From the NCBI GenBank assembly GCA_030430205.1, contig JAUIGE010000007.1, positions 62,001 to 126,000 on the forward strand: DNA of 64,000 bases, given 5' to 3'. This stretch comes from Bacteroidia bacterium (lineage in GTDB: Bacteria > Bacteroidota > Bacteroidia > J057). The notes under the pieces were generated by a model. It searched no databases, was not told the DNA's origin, and saw nothing but the letters and a program-made list of their open reading frames with translations. Positions 34,070 through 43,698 of this stretch are shown here, piece after piece; position 1 is the stretch's first letter, and each line of letters opens with the position of its first letter. The position numbers and the translations under genes were made by a program.

Positions 34070-35476
34070 CTATTTAAACCGATAGACAGCAAAAGAGCCT
34101 GCTTTTACCAGTTTCCCTTCATTCAGAAAAACGGCATTTGCAATCTCTCCTGTACTATTTAGCTGTATCTGACGATCTGTAGCAACCAATTCGATCTCTG
34201 GGTTTTGGTACATATAATTCATGAACTCATCGAATTTTCGGGAAAGGGTTTTATCCGCTGTTTTGTCCACCATCGGCAATTTCAAATCCACAATAAAATA
34301 GCGGAATCCCATATAGCGAAAGGCCTGATTGAGGTCTTTTTTGCTTTCATGTGTGGATTTTACCCAAATAAAAAACTCAAAAAAGTGGTCTGCCAGACAT
34401 CGGGCATCGCTTTTTTTGATAAAATAAGGCAACTGTGTACTTGCATGATATACCAAAGATTGGGTTTCCTGGTTGATGATGCGAGCTACGGCAGGATAGC
34501 CTGAACGGAACATATCCGTGACCTTTTCTTCGGAGAGTTCGCCAGTCCGGTAAAACGCCAGAGGCGGGTAATACAACTGGGCGGCCTGTTTTTTGGAAGA
34601 AGGGGAATAATTGGACATGCGAAAGCTAATGCTCATCAAAAACCAAATGACAGCAAAGCCATACAACAATCCATGCTGGACTTTCTCCGGGAACAAGCCC
34701 GAATCACCTTTTTTGCCCCATGCATAGACCGTGGCTATGATGGCCAGGGGAAACAAGAGCAGTCCATACCAGGGCAGGCCTGCCGCCAGCAGCAGCCACA
34801 GGCTGCCATAGAAATAGCTAAAAAGCAGAAAAGCCTGCTTTTCCAACTCAAGCGATTTATATCGCTGGTACAACAGAAAAAGCACGGCCACAAAAATGGC
34901 CGCCAACAAAGGATAAGTCAACTTATCGGGCATGGATGAGACCGACATAACGCCCTGATGCAGAGGCGTATAGAGTTGGAGAAAAGCCCATGTATAGCCC
35001 GAACGAATCACGCCCATGGGTTCCTCCGAAAAATGTTGTTTCGCCATCAGCTCAGCGAGGTGAGCAGAAGCATTTCCGCCATCCAGGCCATATTTTTGGC
35101 AATAAGACGAGCCTATGGAAATGGTCAAAAAGAGCAGGAGCAAAAGGACCGTGCTTATCCAAAAAACAGGCTTTATCCTGGGAGAAAGGAAAAGTGCCAG
35201 CGGCAGCAAGAGCAGCAGCAGGTAGCCCAACTCAATGGTAAACTCCTTCAGATTGGTATTCATTACCGCATCATAAGGCATAGATAGGTAGCGAAAAGCC
35301 AGTGGATCTTCGCTGCCAAAGAAGCGGTAAAGGTCCTCTCCTTTGCTTGTGCCTTGCAGCTCTTCTATCCCTGGCGGCTTTTGGTTTTTGTCCTGTGCAT
35401 GCAGCGGTTCTGCCAAAAACAAAAAGCAAAGGGACAAAAGGGCCAGGAAACGGATATATTGTTGGGGAATATGCAT
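34070..35476 (-). CDS. Multi-pass membrane protein, possible GT-C-like glycosyltransferase
   Basis: 468 residues: an N-terminal signal-like hydrophobic segment followed by PLHAQ, a periplasmic stretch with G-S-E-D-P-L-A-F, then about eight hydrophobic helices (YLLLLLLPLALFL, FWISTVLLLLLFL, LLAAGLPWYGLLLF and others) and a C-terminal soluble domain of ~170 residues. I do not recognise a named family. Six bp separates it from the GT2 gene and five from the next membrane protein, so it belongs to a surface glycan operon. Confidence 0.7.
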   Translation of the reverse strand: MHIPQQYIRFLALLSLCFLFLAEPLHAQDKNQKPPGIEELQGTSKGEDLYRFFGSEDPLAFRYLSMPYDAVMNTNLKEFTIELGYLLLLLLPLALFLSPRIKPVFWISTVLLLLLFLTISIGSSYCQKYGLDGGNASAHLAELMAKQHFSEEPMGVIRSGYTWAFLQLYTPLHQGVMSVSSMPDKLTYPLLAAIFVAVLFLLYQRYKSLELEKQAFLLFSYFYGSLWLLLAAGLPWYGLLLFPLAIIATVYAWGKKGDSGLFPEKVQHGLLYGFAVIWFLMSISFRMSNYSPSSKKQAAQLYYPPLAFYRTGELSEEKVTDMFRSGYPAVARIINQETQSLVYHASTQLPYFIKKSDARCLADHFFEFFIWVKSTHESKKDLNQAFRYMGFRYFIVDLKLPMVDKTADKTLSRKFDEFMNYMYQNPEIELVATDRQIQLNSTGEIANAVFLNEGKLVKAGSFAVYRFK

Positions 35477-35481
35477 GGTCC

Positions 35482-37245
35482 TTATTTCTGCTTTTTGCTG
35501 TTTTGGGTGTTGTAATAGTTTTTCAGGTACTCCATGTCAAAGCTTTCAAATCGGGGAAAGGCACTTTTGCCTTCCAGCAATGCACTGGAGCTTAGGCGCT
35601 TTGTTTCTGCAAAGTTTTTGATAAACCAGGGAGACATCATAAGGAGGAAAAAGGCAAGTAATACAGCACTCCTTTTTGCATTGGCAAAAAGCAATTGGCG
35701 GTCTTTCAGGCCTTGCCAGATGAGCAGGCCGATGCCTGCAATGGCAAGTGGCCATTGGATAACTCCAAGCTGGGTATGCCAGGCGCGCAGGCCTGCCTGA
35801 TGGTCCAGGCGGAGCAGCAAAACGCCAAAAAGGCACAGCAAAATTACCCCCAGGCTAGACCAGGCATTTCCCTTAACCAACCAAAGCGCCGCCAAAAGCC
35901 CCATCAGGAGCAATAAGCTCGTCGCTTTTATTCCCATGGCAAAGCCTGCAAACAAGCCCAACCAAATCATCAGCCCATGCTCCTGAAGGAATTGAGGGCT
36001 TTTAGCCTGAATAAAATCTCTCAGCCGTAGGATGAAAGCAGGTGTTTGCAGCTGGGGAAAATCTTTTTTCTTTTTCCGGGAAGCTTTTTGCTTCCTGCCT
36101 CTCTGCTCTCTCCTCTCTCCTCTCTCCTCTCTCCTCTCTGCTCTCTCCTCTCTGCTCTCTGCTCTCTCCTCTCTCCTCTCTGCTCTCTCCTCTCCTCCCG
36201 CCAACAATATCACCGCGCAAAGCGAAATAAACAACAAGCCCAGATCAATCTTCATATCCTGATAGGAAAGAAAATTCACTTCAGGCATGGTGTAGAAAAT
36301 CGCCACAGCCAGCAATGCCAGGTTGGTATTCATCCATCTGCGCGCCAGCGCATAGATAGCGAAAAGGGCCAGCGGCCCGCCGATAAAACTCAGGCCCAGG
36401 GTAACAGCGGTGCTGTTAAACACCACAAAGCCCAGGGACATAAAAATGGACCAATAATAAGGGCCATTGCCCTGGATGAGGCCATGATAATCATGGATAA
36501 GGGAAGGGATGCGCATATAGAGCGTCATCGCATCAAAGCCGATGGGTATCGGCCGGATGATCTGGATGAAATTCAGGCTGACGAAAGTCAGCGTGACAGC
36601 AAAAGAGGCGATCCCCAACAAATTGAGTTGGGAGGAAAGTGGCAGAGGTTTGAGCAAACTTTGTTTGACAAAATCCTGCCCTCCGCGCAGATTCAGAAAT
36701 GCAATCAGGATAAAAAGAGGAATCAGCACAAAAGAATGAAGCAAATTCACCGTTCCCAATGCAAAAAGCAACAGCACCCACAGCATGATTCCGACACCTA
36801 TTTTCACCACAAAAAGTTCTCTTGAAGCCATTTTTAAAGGAAAAAGGATGCAAATCAAATCCCCCAACAAATAGGAAAAACCGATACACAGATAGATCGC
36901 CAAAGCCACCAAAAGGAAATATCCAGTCATATTGCCCACGCCCTCGAGGCTTAAGCTGTCGCCTTGATATTTAGAGAAAAAGATAACAGTCGTGATCATA
37001 ACGATCAGGTAGACCAGGCCAAAAAGCCCTAGCCCATTGAGGGCTTTGTACGACTGAATTTTCCCTTTATCCCGCTGCCAAAGCCAGGCAAACCCTCCTA
37101 TAGCCAGCAATAAAGGGATTAAAAATCCATAGTATTGAAAATTTTGTGCTGCATCTGCATACCAACTGTGCTGAAAGAGATACTCTGAAAAAATGACAAA
37201 AATCCAAATAAGGGAGAAGGTTGAGAGGACAATTTTCCGAACCAT
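35482..37245 (-). CDS. Large integral membrane protein, GT-C-like, with repeat-encoded insertion
   Basis: 587 residues with about twelve hydrophobic segments and a DFxKQSLLKPLP loop; the overall plan (many helices, short loops, an acidic residue cluster early) suggests a GT-C-type or O-antigen-related glycosyltransferase, but no diagnostic motif was identified. Residues ~345-385 are a hydrophilic insertion with the 7-residue period E-E-R-A-E-S-R / E-R-R-E-E-R-A, read from the heptamer tract at 36097-36194 and followed by a Lys/Arg-rich KQKASRKKKKD. The insertion falls between membrane helices. Confidence 0.75.
   Translation of the reverse strand: MVRKIVLSTFSLIWIFVIFSEYLFQHSWYADAAQNFQYYGFLIPLLLAIGGFAWLWQRDKGKIQSYKALNGLGLFGLVYLIVMITTVIFFSKYQGDSLSLEGVGNMTGYFLLVALAIYLCIGFSYLLGDLICILFPLKMASRELFVVKIGVGIMLWVLLLFALGTVNLLHSFVLIPLFILIAFLNLRGGQDFVKQSLLKPLPLSSQLNLLGIASFAVTLTFVSLNFIQIIRPIPIGFDAMTLYMRIPSLIHDYHGLIQGNGPYYWSIFMSLGFVVFNSTAVTLGLSFIGGPLALFAIYALARRWMNTNLALLAVAIFYTMPEVNFLSYQDMKIDLGLLFISLCAVILLAGGEERAERREERAESREERAERREERGERREQRGRKQKASRKKKKDFPQLQTPAFILRLRDFIQAKSPQFLQEHGLMIWLGLFAGFAMGIKATSLLLLMGLLAALWLVKGNAWSSLGVILLCLFGVLLLRLDHQAGLRAWHTQLGVIQWPLAIAGIGLLIWQGLKDRQLLFANAKRSAVLLAFFLLMMSPWFIKNFAETKRLSSSALLEGKSAFPRFESFDMEYLKNYYNTQNSKKQK
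36097..36194. repeat. 7-bp phased tract inside a membrane-protein gene
   Basis: Fourteen uninterrupted heptamers, each gcctctc, tgctctc or tcctctc, in exact register. On the coding (minus) strand this encodes an E/R-rich peptide of 7-residue period. Length here is 98 bp, not a multiple of three repeat units. Confidence 0.95.
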
Positions 37246-37326
37246 AATAAATCAAATCAGAGAGAAAAGGGAATTGCCCTAAATATATTACTATCTTTAT
37301 CAGCAGAAAAAAAAAATTGATTCTCT

Positions 37327-37677
37327 ATGAAAATAGAAATCTACCAGTGGCTGGTTCCCACCATCGTACTTGTTTTCCTCATCCGCCTTAGTTTGCAATA
37401 CTTCCATGGTCAAAGAAGCCTGGTCAACACCCTTTTATGGGCTATTACGGGACTATTTGCAGCAAGTCTGGCGGTTATTCCTGACCAGATTTCCTATCCA
37501 ATTGCCGAGAAACTGGGTTTCAAAAGTAATATCAATGCGGTGATATTTGTGGGTTTGGGAATATCCCTCGCCCTCAATTATATACAATCCATCCGGATCA
37601 ATCAGCTTGACCGAAGGCTGACCGAGCTGGTGCGAAAAATCGCCAAAGACAGCCCTTATCTGCCGAAAGAAAAATGA
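37327..37677 (+). CDS. DUF2304-like small membrane protein
   Basis: 116 residues with three hydrophobic segments (VPTIVLVFLIRLSLQYF, LLWAITGLFAASLAVI, INAVIFVGLGISLALNYI) and a C-terminal charged coiled-coil-like tail (DRRLTELVRKIA). The pattern fits DUF2304, a family commonly found beside glycosyltransferases that transfer lipid-linked sugars. It overlaps the next glycosyltransferase by 4 bp, so both are coupled. A divergent gene starts 80 bp to the left. Confidence 0.8.
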   Translation: MKIEIYQWLVPTIVLVFLIRLSLQYFHGQRSLVNTLLWAITGLFAASLAVIPDQISYPIAEKLGFKSNINAVIFVGLGISLALNYIQSIRINQLDRRLTELVRKIAKDSPYLPKEK

Positions 37678-38828
37678 GAATATTGTGGGTTTTGGAAAAC
37701 TATCACCCCATGGTGGGGGGGGTAGAAACACTTTTTAAGCGGCTTGAAGAGCAACTCTGTCAGCGAGGCCATTCGCTCATCATCCTTACAGGCAGGCCCT
37801 CCAAAACTTTTCAAAAAACAGAAAAAGGCGAAAACTACCGCATCATCCGCATGCCTTTTCGCAACCGCTATTTGTTCACTTTTTTTGCTTTTCCCTGGGT
37901 ATGGTGGTATGCGCGCCAGGCAGAGTTGGTACACACCACCTCATACAATGCCGGCCTGCCGGCCTTCATCGGCGCAAAGCTGCGCCGCAAAAAAGTGCTC
38001 ATCACATTTCACGAAGCCTGGGGCAGGCTTTGGTTTCGCCTTCCCTTTATTTCGCCCCTGGCAAAATACCTGCACTACACCTTCGAGCAGATGCTGCTCA
38101 GGCTGCCTTTTGACCGCTTTGTAGCGGTTTCTCATGCCACGGCGCAGCGCCTGCGCGAAGAAGGGGTGAATCCTGATAAGATCAGGATGATTTACAATGG
38201 CCTAGACCCAAAACCCGAAACACGATCCTTCGAGGACTCAGGACAAAACCCGAAACCCGAAACACGATCCTTCGAGGACTCAGGACAGGACCCGAAACCC
38301 TCCCCCCCCTTCATCTTCACCTATTATGGGAGATTGGGGATTTCCAAAGGATTGGACTTATTGCTGCCAGCAGCAAAGCTGCTGAAGGAAAAAAGAGCCG
38401 ACTGGCGGCTCCGGTTGATCGTGCCCCGGCATCCTGCCGGGATGCTGAAATGGGTAAAAACCTATATCCGAAAAAATGAACTGGAAACCCTCCTTGAGTT
38501 GCGGCACAGCCTGAGCCGGGAGCAACTGCATGAAGCAGTAGGAAATTCCAATTGTGTAGTGATTCCCTCTTATAGCGAGGGATTTTGTTTTGTGGCTGCT
38601 GAAAGCATGGCATGGGGCGTACCCATCATCTCTTCCGGGCAGGGAGCACTGAAGGAAGTTGTGGGCGGAAAAATGCTCAGCATGAATCGCCTGGATGCAG
38701 CAAGCCTTGTCGATAGCATGGAAAAAGCCCTGATGAATCAGTGGGAGGAAAAACCCCTCAAAAAATTTGAGTTGGCACCTCAATTGGAGGCCTATGAAGC
38801 CCTATATTCCGAAATGATTCAATCATGA
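37674..38828 (+). CDS. GT4-type glycosyltransferase with internal repeat insertion
   Basis: 384 residues of GT-B fold. N-terminal ENYHPMVGGVETLFKRLEEQL has the typical gly-rich substrate loop, and the C-terminal nucleotide-sugar motif is Y-S-E-G-F-C-F-V-A-A-E-S with the E-x7-E spacing. Residues ~176-210 contain two near-identical units PKPETRSFEDSG before KPSPPFIFTYYGRLGISKG, placed exactly at the linker between the two Rossmann domains. That linker is read from a heptamer tract. It overlaps both neighbours by 4 bp. Substrate unknown; involved in polysaccharide assembly. Confidence 0.88.
   Translation: MRILWVLENYHPMVGGVETLFKRLEEQLCQRGHSLIILTGRPSKTFQKTEKGENYRIIRMPFRNRYLFTFFAFPWVWWYARQAELVHTTSYNAGLPAFIGAKLRRKKVLITFHEAWGRLWFRLPFISPLAKYLHYTFEQMLLRLPFDRFVAVSHATAQRLREEGVNPDKIRMIYNGLDPKPETRSFEDSGQNPKPETRSFEDSGQDPKPSPPFIFTYYGRLGISKGLDLLLPAAKLLKEKRADWRLRLIVPRHPAGMLKWVKTYIRKNELETLLELRHSLSREQLHEAVGNSNCVVIPSYSEGFCFVAAESMAWGVPIISSGQGALKEVVGGKMLSMNRLDAASLVDSMEKALMNQWEEKPLKKFELAPQLEAYEALYSEMIQS
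38206..38303. repeat. 7-bp phased tract with duplicated CCTTCG...CTCAGG unit in a glycosyltransferase gene
   Basis: The sequence reads as ~14 heptamers: acccaaa, acccgaa, acacgat, ccttcga, ggactca, ggacaaa, acccgaa, acccgaa, acacgat, ccttcga, ggactca, ggacagg, acccgaa and so on. The 28-bp block acacgat...ggactca occurs twice. Confidence 0.9.
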
Positions 38829-39952
38829 AAAAACCGCTTCGTATCGCCATCCTCGCCGATCCCCTTGACCGCCAATATGCGGGCATACACATATACACCC
38901 GCGAATTGATTCGCGCTTTGGTCCAACTCCCAGATCCACATAGGTGGATCATCGTCAGGCCCGAGGCAAAAGGCGATATCGCCGGAGTGGAGGAAATCGT
39001 AGTTCCTATTTTGCCCATTCCTGGCCATCAGAGCCTGCGCATGTTTGTGCAGATCCCCTATTTGCTGCGCAAAGCAAAAGTAGACGTAGTCATCGAACCT
39101 GGCCATTTTGGCCCCTTTAACCTGCCCAAAAGCATCCGGCGCATCACCGTCATCCATGACCTGACGCCCCTGCTTTTCCCGGAAATGCACACCTTCCATG
39201 GTCAGCTTTTGCAAAAGATATTTTTGCCCGGCATCCTCCGGCGCGCTGACCATATTCTGGTCAACTCAGCCTATACACACTCCGATCTGGTCAAATTTTT
39301 CCCCTTTTGTAAAGACAAAACGACTGTCACATTATTGGGAAAAGAAGCCCATTTTCAACCCGATATACGACCTGATATATTGAAAAAATACGGCATCGAG
39401 CCTCCGTATTTCCTTTATACGGGCACCATAGAACCACGCAAAAATTTGCAGACGCTCCTCAAGGCATTTGACCTTTTCAAAAAGAAATCGGGCCTCCCTC
39501 ATCAGCTCGTTTGGGTGGGAAAAAGCGGCTGGAAAAACAAGGAAATCTTCGAAAGCATTGAGCAATCGGCTTTTCGTCAGGCTATCGTGCAGACGGGATA
39601 TGTTCCGGGCACGGAACTTCCAGCGCTTTACAGCCAGGCGGAGGCATTCGTATATCCTTCTCTGTATGAGGGCTTTGGCCTGCCAGTACTGGAGGCGATG
39701 GCCTGCGGCCAGCCTGTGATCAGCTCGAACGTATCGAGCTTGCCCGAAGTCGGCGGCGAAGCCGCCCTCTATATAGATCCAAAGGATCATGAGGCGCTTG
39801 CAAATCACCTGCTGCGCCTGGCGCAGGATCCGGGCTTTCGCAAAGCGAAAGCCGAAGCATCGCTGCTGCAGGCAGCGAAATTTGGATGGGAGGAGACAGC
39901 CAGGCGCAGCCTGGCGGTGATAGCTGCGCTTTGCGCAGGGGATTCCAGATAG
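38825..39952 (+). CDS. GT4-type glycosyltransferase
   Basis: 375 residues, start overlapping the preceding stop by 4 bp. The GT-B signatures are clear: N-terminal [32 protein letters not shown], the [20 protein letters not shown] interdomain strand and the donor-binding [20 protein letters not shown], where the E-x7-E motif and the small-residue loop are intact. The similarity to mannosyl- and rhamnosyl-transferases of the WcaI/RfaB type is general; the sugar cannot be told. Confidence 0.93.
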   Translation: MKKPLRIAILADPLDRQYAGIHIYTRELIRALVQLPDPHRWIIVRPEAKGDIAGVEEIVVPILPIPGHQSLRMFVQIPYLLRKAKVDVVIEPGHFGPFNLPKSIRRITVIHDLTPLLFPEMHTFHGQLLQKIFLPGILRRADHILVNSAYTHSDLVKFFPFCKDKTTVTLLGKEAHFQPDIRPDILKKYGIEPPYFLYTGTIEPRKNLQTLLKAFDLFKKKSGLPHQLVWVGKSGWKNKEIFESIEQSAFRQAIVQTGYVPGTELPALYSQAEAFVYPSLYEGFGLPVLEAMACGQPVISSNVSSLPEVGGEAALYIDPKDHEALANHLLRLAQDPGFRKAKAEASLLQAAKFGWEETARRSLAVIAALCAGDSR

Positions 39953-40027
39953 TTTTTATCTGAATTTTTGAGTACTTTTCTCGGCTCAAAATTTAATTTT
40001 TTCCTTAGATCAATTTCATACTAAAAC

Positions 40028-41143
40028 ATGCAAAAAAAGGCATTAATTACAGGTATTACAGGGCAAGACGGGGCCTATTTAGCAGAATTCCTTATCAAAA
40101 AAGGATACATCGTCCATGGCATCAAAAGAAGATCTTCCCTTTTCAATACAGCTCGCATCGACCACCTGTACCAGGACCCACATGAAAAAAACCGAAACTT
40201 CATCCTCCATTATGGGGACCTGACAGATGCCACCAATATCATCCGCATCATACAGGAGGTACAACCCGATGAAATATACAACCTGGGAGCTCAGAGCCAC
40301 GTGAAAGTCAGTTTTGAAGCTCCTGAGTACACCGCAAATTCAGATGCTCTGGGCGTGCTACGGATTCTGGAAGCCATCAGGCTGCTCAACCTGACCCAAA
40401 AGACCCGCTACTACCAGGCCTCTACCTCGGAGATGTATGGCAAAGTCATGGAAACGCCGCAAAGCGAGACAACGCCCTTTTACCCCCGCTCTCCCTATGC
40501 TGCGGCGAAGGTCTACGCCCACTGGATCACTGTCAATTACAGAGAATCCTATGATATGTTTGCATGCAGCGGCATCCTTTTTAACCATGAGAGCCCTTTG
40601 AGGGGGGAGACATTTGTTACCCGAAAGATCACCCGTGGAGTGGCCAAAATAGTCCAGGGATTACAGGACAAAATATACCTGGGTAACCTCAACGCAAAAC
40701 GCGATTGGGGGCACGCTAAAGATTATGTGGAAGCCATGTATCTGATGCTTCAGCAGGATGAGCCCGATGATTATGTGATCGCCACAGGCGTGACCACTAC
40801 CGTCAGGGAGTTTGTCAGGCTGGCATTTCGGGAAGTGGGAATTGAAATTGAATTTCAGGGAGAAGGAGTAAATGAAAAAGGAATCGTGGCAAAATGCCAT
40901 GACCCCAATTATTCTTTGAAAATTGGCACCGAAATTCTGGCTATTGACCCCAAATACTTTCGCCCAACAGAAGTCGACCTGCTAATTGGTGACCCCGGCA
41001 AGGCAAAGAAAAAATTGGGATGGGAACCCAGATATGATTTGAAATCTTTGGTTAAAGAGATGGTTCAGGCTGATATTCAGCTTTTTAACAAGCAGCATGT
41101 GCTGAAGGAAGCGGGCTTCAGCATCCAAAATGAATTTGAATAA
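40028..41143 (+). CDS. gmd: GDP-mannose 4,6-dehydratase
   Basis: 371 residues, full length for the enzyme that converts GDP-mannose to GDP-4-keto-6-deoxymannose. NAD(P)-binding [14 protein letters not shown] lies at residues ~8-21; [18 protein letters not shown] is characteristic; the catalytic Thr/Glu pair is in ASTSEMYG and the Tyr-Lys pair in [13 protein letters not shown]. It stands 75 bp after the glycosyltransferase and 62 bp before GDP-fucose synthase, giving the two-step GDP-L-fucose pathway. Confidence 0.97.
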   Translation: MQKKALITGITGQDGAYLAEFLIKKGYIVHGIKRRSSLFNTARIDHLYQDPHEKNRNFILHYGDLTDATNIIRIIQEVQPDEIYNLGAQSHVKVSFEAPEYTANSDALGVLRILEAIRLLNLTQKTRYYQASTSEMYGKVMETPQSETTPFYPRSPYAAAKVYAHWITVNYRESYDMFACSGILFNHESPLRGETFVTRKITRGVAKIVQGLQDKIYLGNLNAKRDWGHAKDYVEAMYLMLQQDEPDDYVIATGVTTTVREFVRLAFREVGIEIEFQGEGVNEKGIVAKCHDPNYSLKIGTEILAIDPKYFRPTEVDLLIGDPGKAKKKLGWEPRYDLKSLVKEMVQADIQLFNKQHVLKEAGFSIQNEFE

Positions 41144-41205
41144 CAGGAATGACGATTAAATAAACCTTCAGTTTGTTTCTTCATCAGATAACAGAAGATG
41201 ACTTA

Positions 41206-42138
41206 ATGAAATTAACAGATAAGATTTTTATTGCAGGACATAGAGGCATGGTCGGCTCAGCGATCCTGCGCAAACTTGAGCAAGCGGGCCATACACAGCT
41301 GATAAGCCGTACTTCCAGTGAGCTGGATTTGAGGAATCAGCAAGACGTCAATGACTTTTTTCAAAAGGAAAAGCCCGATTATGTTTTTCTGGCTGCGGCC
41401 AAAGTAGGAGGGATTTTGGCCAATGATACCTTTCGCGCTGAGTTTTTGTATGACAACCTGATGATCCAAAGTCATATCATTCATTCCAGCTACCTGCATG
41501 GTGTCAAAAAACTGATGTTCCTTGGTTCCTCCTGCATTTATCCCAAACTGGCACCCCAGCCGCTCAAAGAAGAATATTTGCTCACGGGCCTTTTGGAACA
41601 TACAAACGAGCCCTATGCTATCGCCAAAATTGCGGGAATCAAGATGTGCGAAGCCTACCGCGCTCAATATGGCTGCAATTTTATCTCCGTCATGCCGACG
41701 AATCTATATGGTCCCAATGACAATTATGACCTGCAAAAATCCCATGTCCTGCCTGCCCTGATCCGCAAGTTTCACGAAGGAAAAAAGAACAACATTCCCT
41801 CAGTAGTACTGTGGGGAACGGGCAATCCCCGGCGCGAATTCCTCCATGTGGATGACCTGGCAGAGGCTTGTGTTTTTCTGATGAAAACCTATGATGAAGC
41901 AGGCTTTCTGAATATCGGCAGGGGGGAAGATATTCCCATAAAAGAGCTGGCGCTTTTGATAAAAAAGATCGTAGGCTATGAGGGTGAAATAACCCATGAC
42001 ACCCAAAAACCTGATGGCACTCCACGCAAATTGATGGATGTCAGCAAATTGACCCAGGCGGGTTGGAAAGCAAGCATCAGCCTGGAGGAGGGGATTGCCC
42101 AGGTATATGAAGGCTTGAAGGATAAGGAATGGTATTAA
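41206..42138 (+). CDS. fcl: GDP-L-fucose synthase
   Basis: ATG at 41206 (MKLTDKIFIAGHRGMVGSAI) is preferred over a TTG at 41173; 310 residues. Signature elements are the GHRGMVGSA dinucleotide loop, S-S-C-I-Y-P, Y-A-I-A-K as the catalytic Tyr-x3-Lys, and MPTNLYGPNDNYD. It is an epimerase-reductase converting the Gmd product to GDP-L-fucose for a fucosylated surface glycan. The VanZ-like gene overlaps its last codons by 10 bp. Confidence 0.95.
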   Translation: MKLTDKIFIAGHRGMVGSAILRKLEQAGHTQLISRTSSELDLRNQQDVNDFFQKEKPDYVFLAAAKVGGILANDTFRAEFLYDNLMIQSHIIHSSYLHGVKKLMFLGSSCIYPKLAPQPLKEEYLLTGLLEHTNEPYAIAKIAGIKMCEAYRAQYGCNFISVMPTNLYGPNDNYDLQKSHVLPALIRKFHEGKKNNIPSVVLWGTGNPRREFLHVDDLAEACVFLMKTYDEAGFLNIGRGEDIPIKELALLIKKIVGYEGEITHDTQKPDGTPRKLMDVSKLTQAGWKASISLEEGIAQVYEGLKDKEWY

Positions 42139-42905
42139 GATTCCTGCTTGTAGTCCTATACTGCCTCGCTGTCATCCTGCCTCACGAAGAAGTGGGGGTT
42201 TTTATCATGGGCTTTTTGGAGCATCTCCCTCGCCCTGAAATGGCGAAAATCGTGCTATCAATAAGCATAGGCCTCACAGGGCTGCTTTCTATCCCCTTCT
42301 GGCTGCGTCTGCGCAAGCATCCCCAGCAAAAAAGCATCCTGCTACACCTGGGCATCGTCCTTCTTTTGGTCATTTTGACCTACAGCTTCCTTTTTGTTCT
42401 GCCCACCGAAACAGCGCATTTTCCACAATACGCCTTGATGGCGATTTTGCTTTTCCCCTTCACCCAACGTTTCGATGAAACCATGATCTGGGCCATGCTG
42501 GTCGGCCTGCTGGACGAAGGCTATCAGTATTACTATCTGTCGCCGGAACGGACAAATTACTTTGACTTCAATGATGTATTGACAGATTTGCTCGGAGCCA
42601 TATTGGGCTTGATTTTTTTGTGGCCTTTTCTAAAAAATCAACTCAAAAGCCCCCGCCCCCTGGGCAAGTCGATTGCCTGGAAGGCTTTGGGTGTCTTTGT
42701 GCTTGTGGCACTTACACTTTATGCCTTTGCAGGCGATGGGCCTGCATCGATCGTCCGCGTAGCGGAGGAGGGTTTTTGGACGATAGTGCCGCCAGGCGTG
42801 CGTTTTCATGTGCTCAGGCCTCTGCCTGGGCTGGTTTTGGTTATAGCTGTGTTACTGGCTTTTCGAAAAATGGCCTTTCGCAGAGACAGTCCGCTTTCAG
42901 CTTAA
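42129..42905 (+). CDS. VanZ-like membrane protein
   Basis: 258 residues with six or so hydrophobic segments. The motif Y-F-D-F-N-D-V-L-T-D-L-L-G-A-I-L-G is the conserved signature of the VanZ-like family. An additional C-terminal pair of helices follows. It starts inside the fcl gene, so it is in the same transcription unit, and its stop overlaps the convergent sulfotransferase stop by 4 bp. VanZ-like proteins have no well-established biochemical role; a link to envelope biogenesis is usual. Confidence 0.8.
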   Translation: MVLRFLLVVLYCLAVILPHEEVGVFIMGFLEHLPRPEMAKIVLSISIGLTGLLSIPFWLRLRKHPQQKSILLHLGIVLLLVILTYSFLFVLPTETAHFPQYALMAILLFPFTQRFDETMIWAMLVGLLDEGYQYYYLSPERTNYFDFNDVLTDLLGAILGLIFLWPFLKNQLKSPRPLGKSIAWKALGVFVLVALTLYAFAGDGPASIVRVAEEGFWTIVPPGVRFHVLRPLPGLVLVIAVLLAFRKMAFRRDSPLSA

Positions 42906-43675
42906 AATCGCCATTTTCGTAGGAAAATGTAGCTTTTACGCCCTGTATTTCGCTCCTCAAACAGCCTGCAGGCAAAGCGATAAAATTCTTTGTCAAAAGC
43001 GGTGGCATCCACCATATCCCGCAGGATTTCTTCTGGCAATTTTTCTTTAAAAATGGGAACCGTTTTGTTCACTTTTCGGATTCTGCCCAGTTTCCATCCA
43101 AAGCTTTGTTCAGCCTGATAAATGGATTCTACAAAACGCTCCGAAATCCCCAAAAAACTACAGGCAGCCAGGTTTTCTTTGGCTTGCTCAAGTGCCTTCT
43201 CATCAGGCTTTTGAGCACCATGATAATAAGCCAGATTTTGACCGCGCTGGTCAGCCAGAAACCTTGTCTGTATATTGAAAAGGTGCCTTTTGATATCCTC
43301 ATAGGTCTCCTCCAGCGTCAATTGAAGGTTTTGCCTGCTCCTCATGCTATGGGTGTACAGGATTTGGGAGAGAAAGCGTGATTCCGGCTCGCGCAAAAAT
43401 GTCAACATTTTCAACTCCGGAGCCAGATGGCTTCCAAAGGCATAAGGAAAATGGCCAGCGAAAATTCTGATTTTCGCCAATTCATCCGCAGGAATTTCGC
43501 GGTAGCTATGGTTTGGCGGATAGCCTTTGTTTTCCGTCTTGAGGCGATCTTCCCGCCGGGGATACATTTCGTCACCCACAAAATAGCTTTCCAGCATGGT
43601 TCTGAAAGAAGTTCCCGCTGTCTTGGGGATGTGGATAAAACAAAATTGAGGGAGAATTGAAGGGGTATTTTCCAT
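42902..43675 (-). CDS. Sulfotransferase family protein
   Basis: 257 residues. N-terminal F-C-F-I-H-I-P-K-T-A-G-T-S-F-R is the 5'-phosphosulfate-binding loop of the carbohydrate/Sulfotransfer_2 type, and M-L-T-F-L-R-E-P-E-S-R-F-L-S-Q supplies the 3'-phosphate-binding R..S motif. These transfer sulfate from PAPS to glycans. Its position among polysaccharide genes suggests sulfation of the surface glycan. It has no signal peptide, so it acts in the cytoplasm. Confidence 0.87.
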   Translation of the reverse strand: MENTPSILPQFCFIHIPKTAGTSFRTMLESYFVGDEMYPRREDRLKTENKGYPPNHSYREIPADELAKIRIFAGHFPYAFGSHLAPELKMLTFLREPESRFLSQILYTHSMRSRQNLQLTLEETYEDIKRHLFNIQTRFLADQRGQNLAYYHGAQKPDEKALEQAKENLAACSFLGISERFVESIYQAEQSFGWKLGRIRKVNKTVPIFKEKLPEEILRDMVDATAFDKEFYRFACRLFEERNTGRKSYIFLRKWRF

Positions 43676-43698
43676 GAAAATTTTGAGGTGAAGCCAGA

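Noticed and set aside
36032-36825. Plus-strand open frames opposite the membrane glycosyltransferase gene
   Set aside because: Same cause: antisense of the 36097-36194 heptamer tract; no independent start region or homology.
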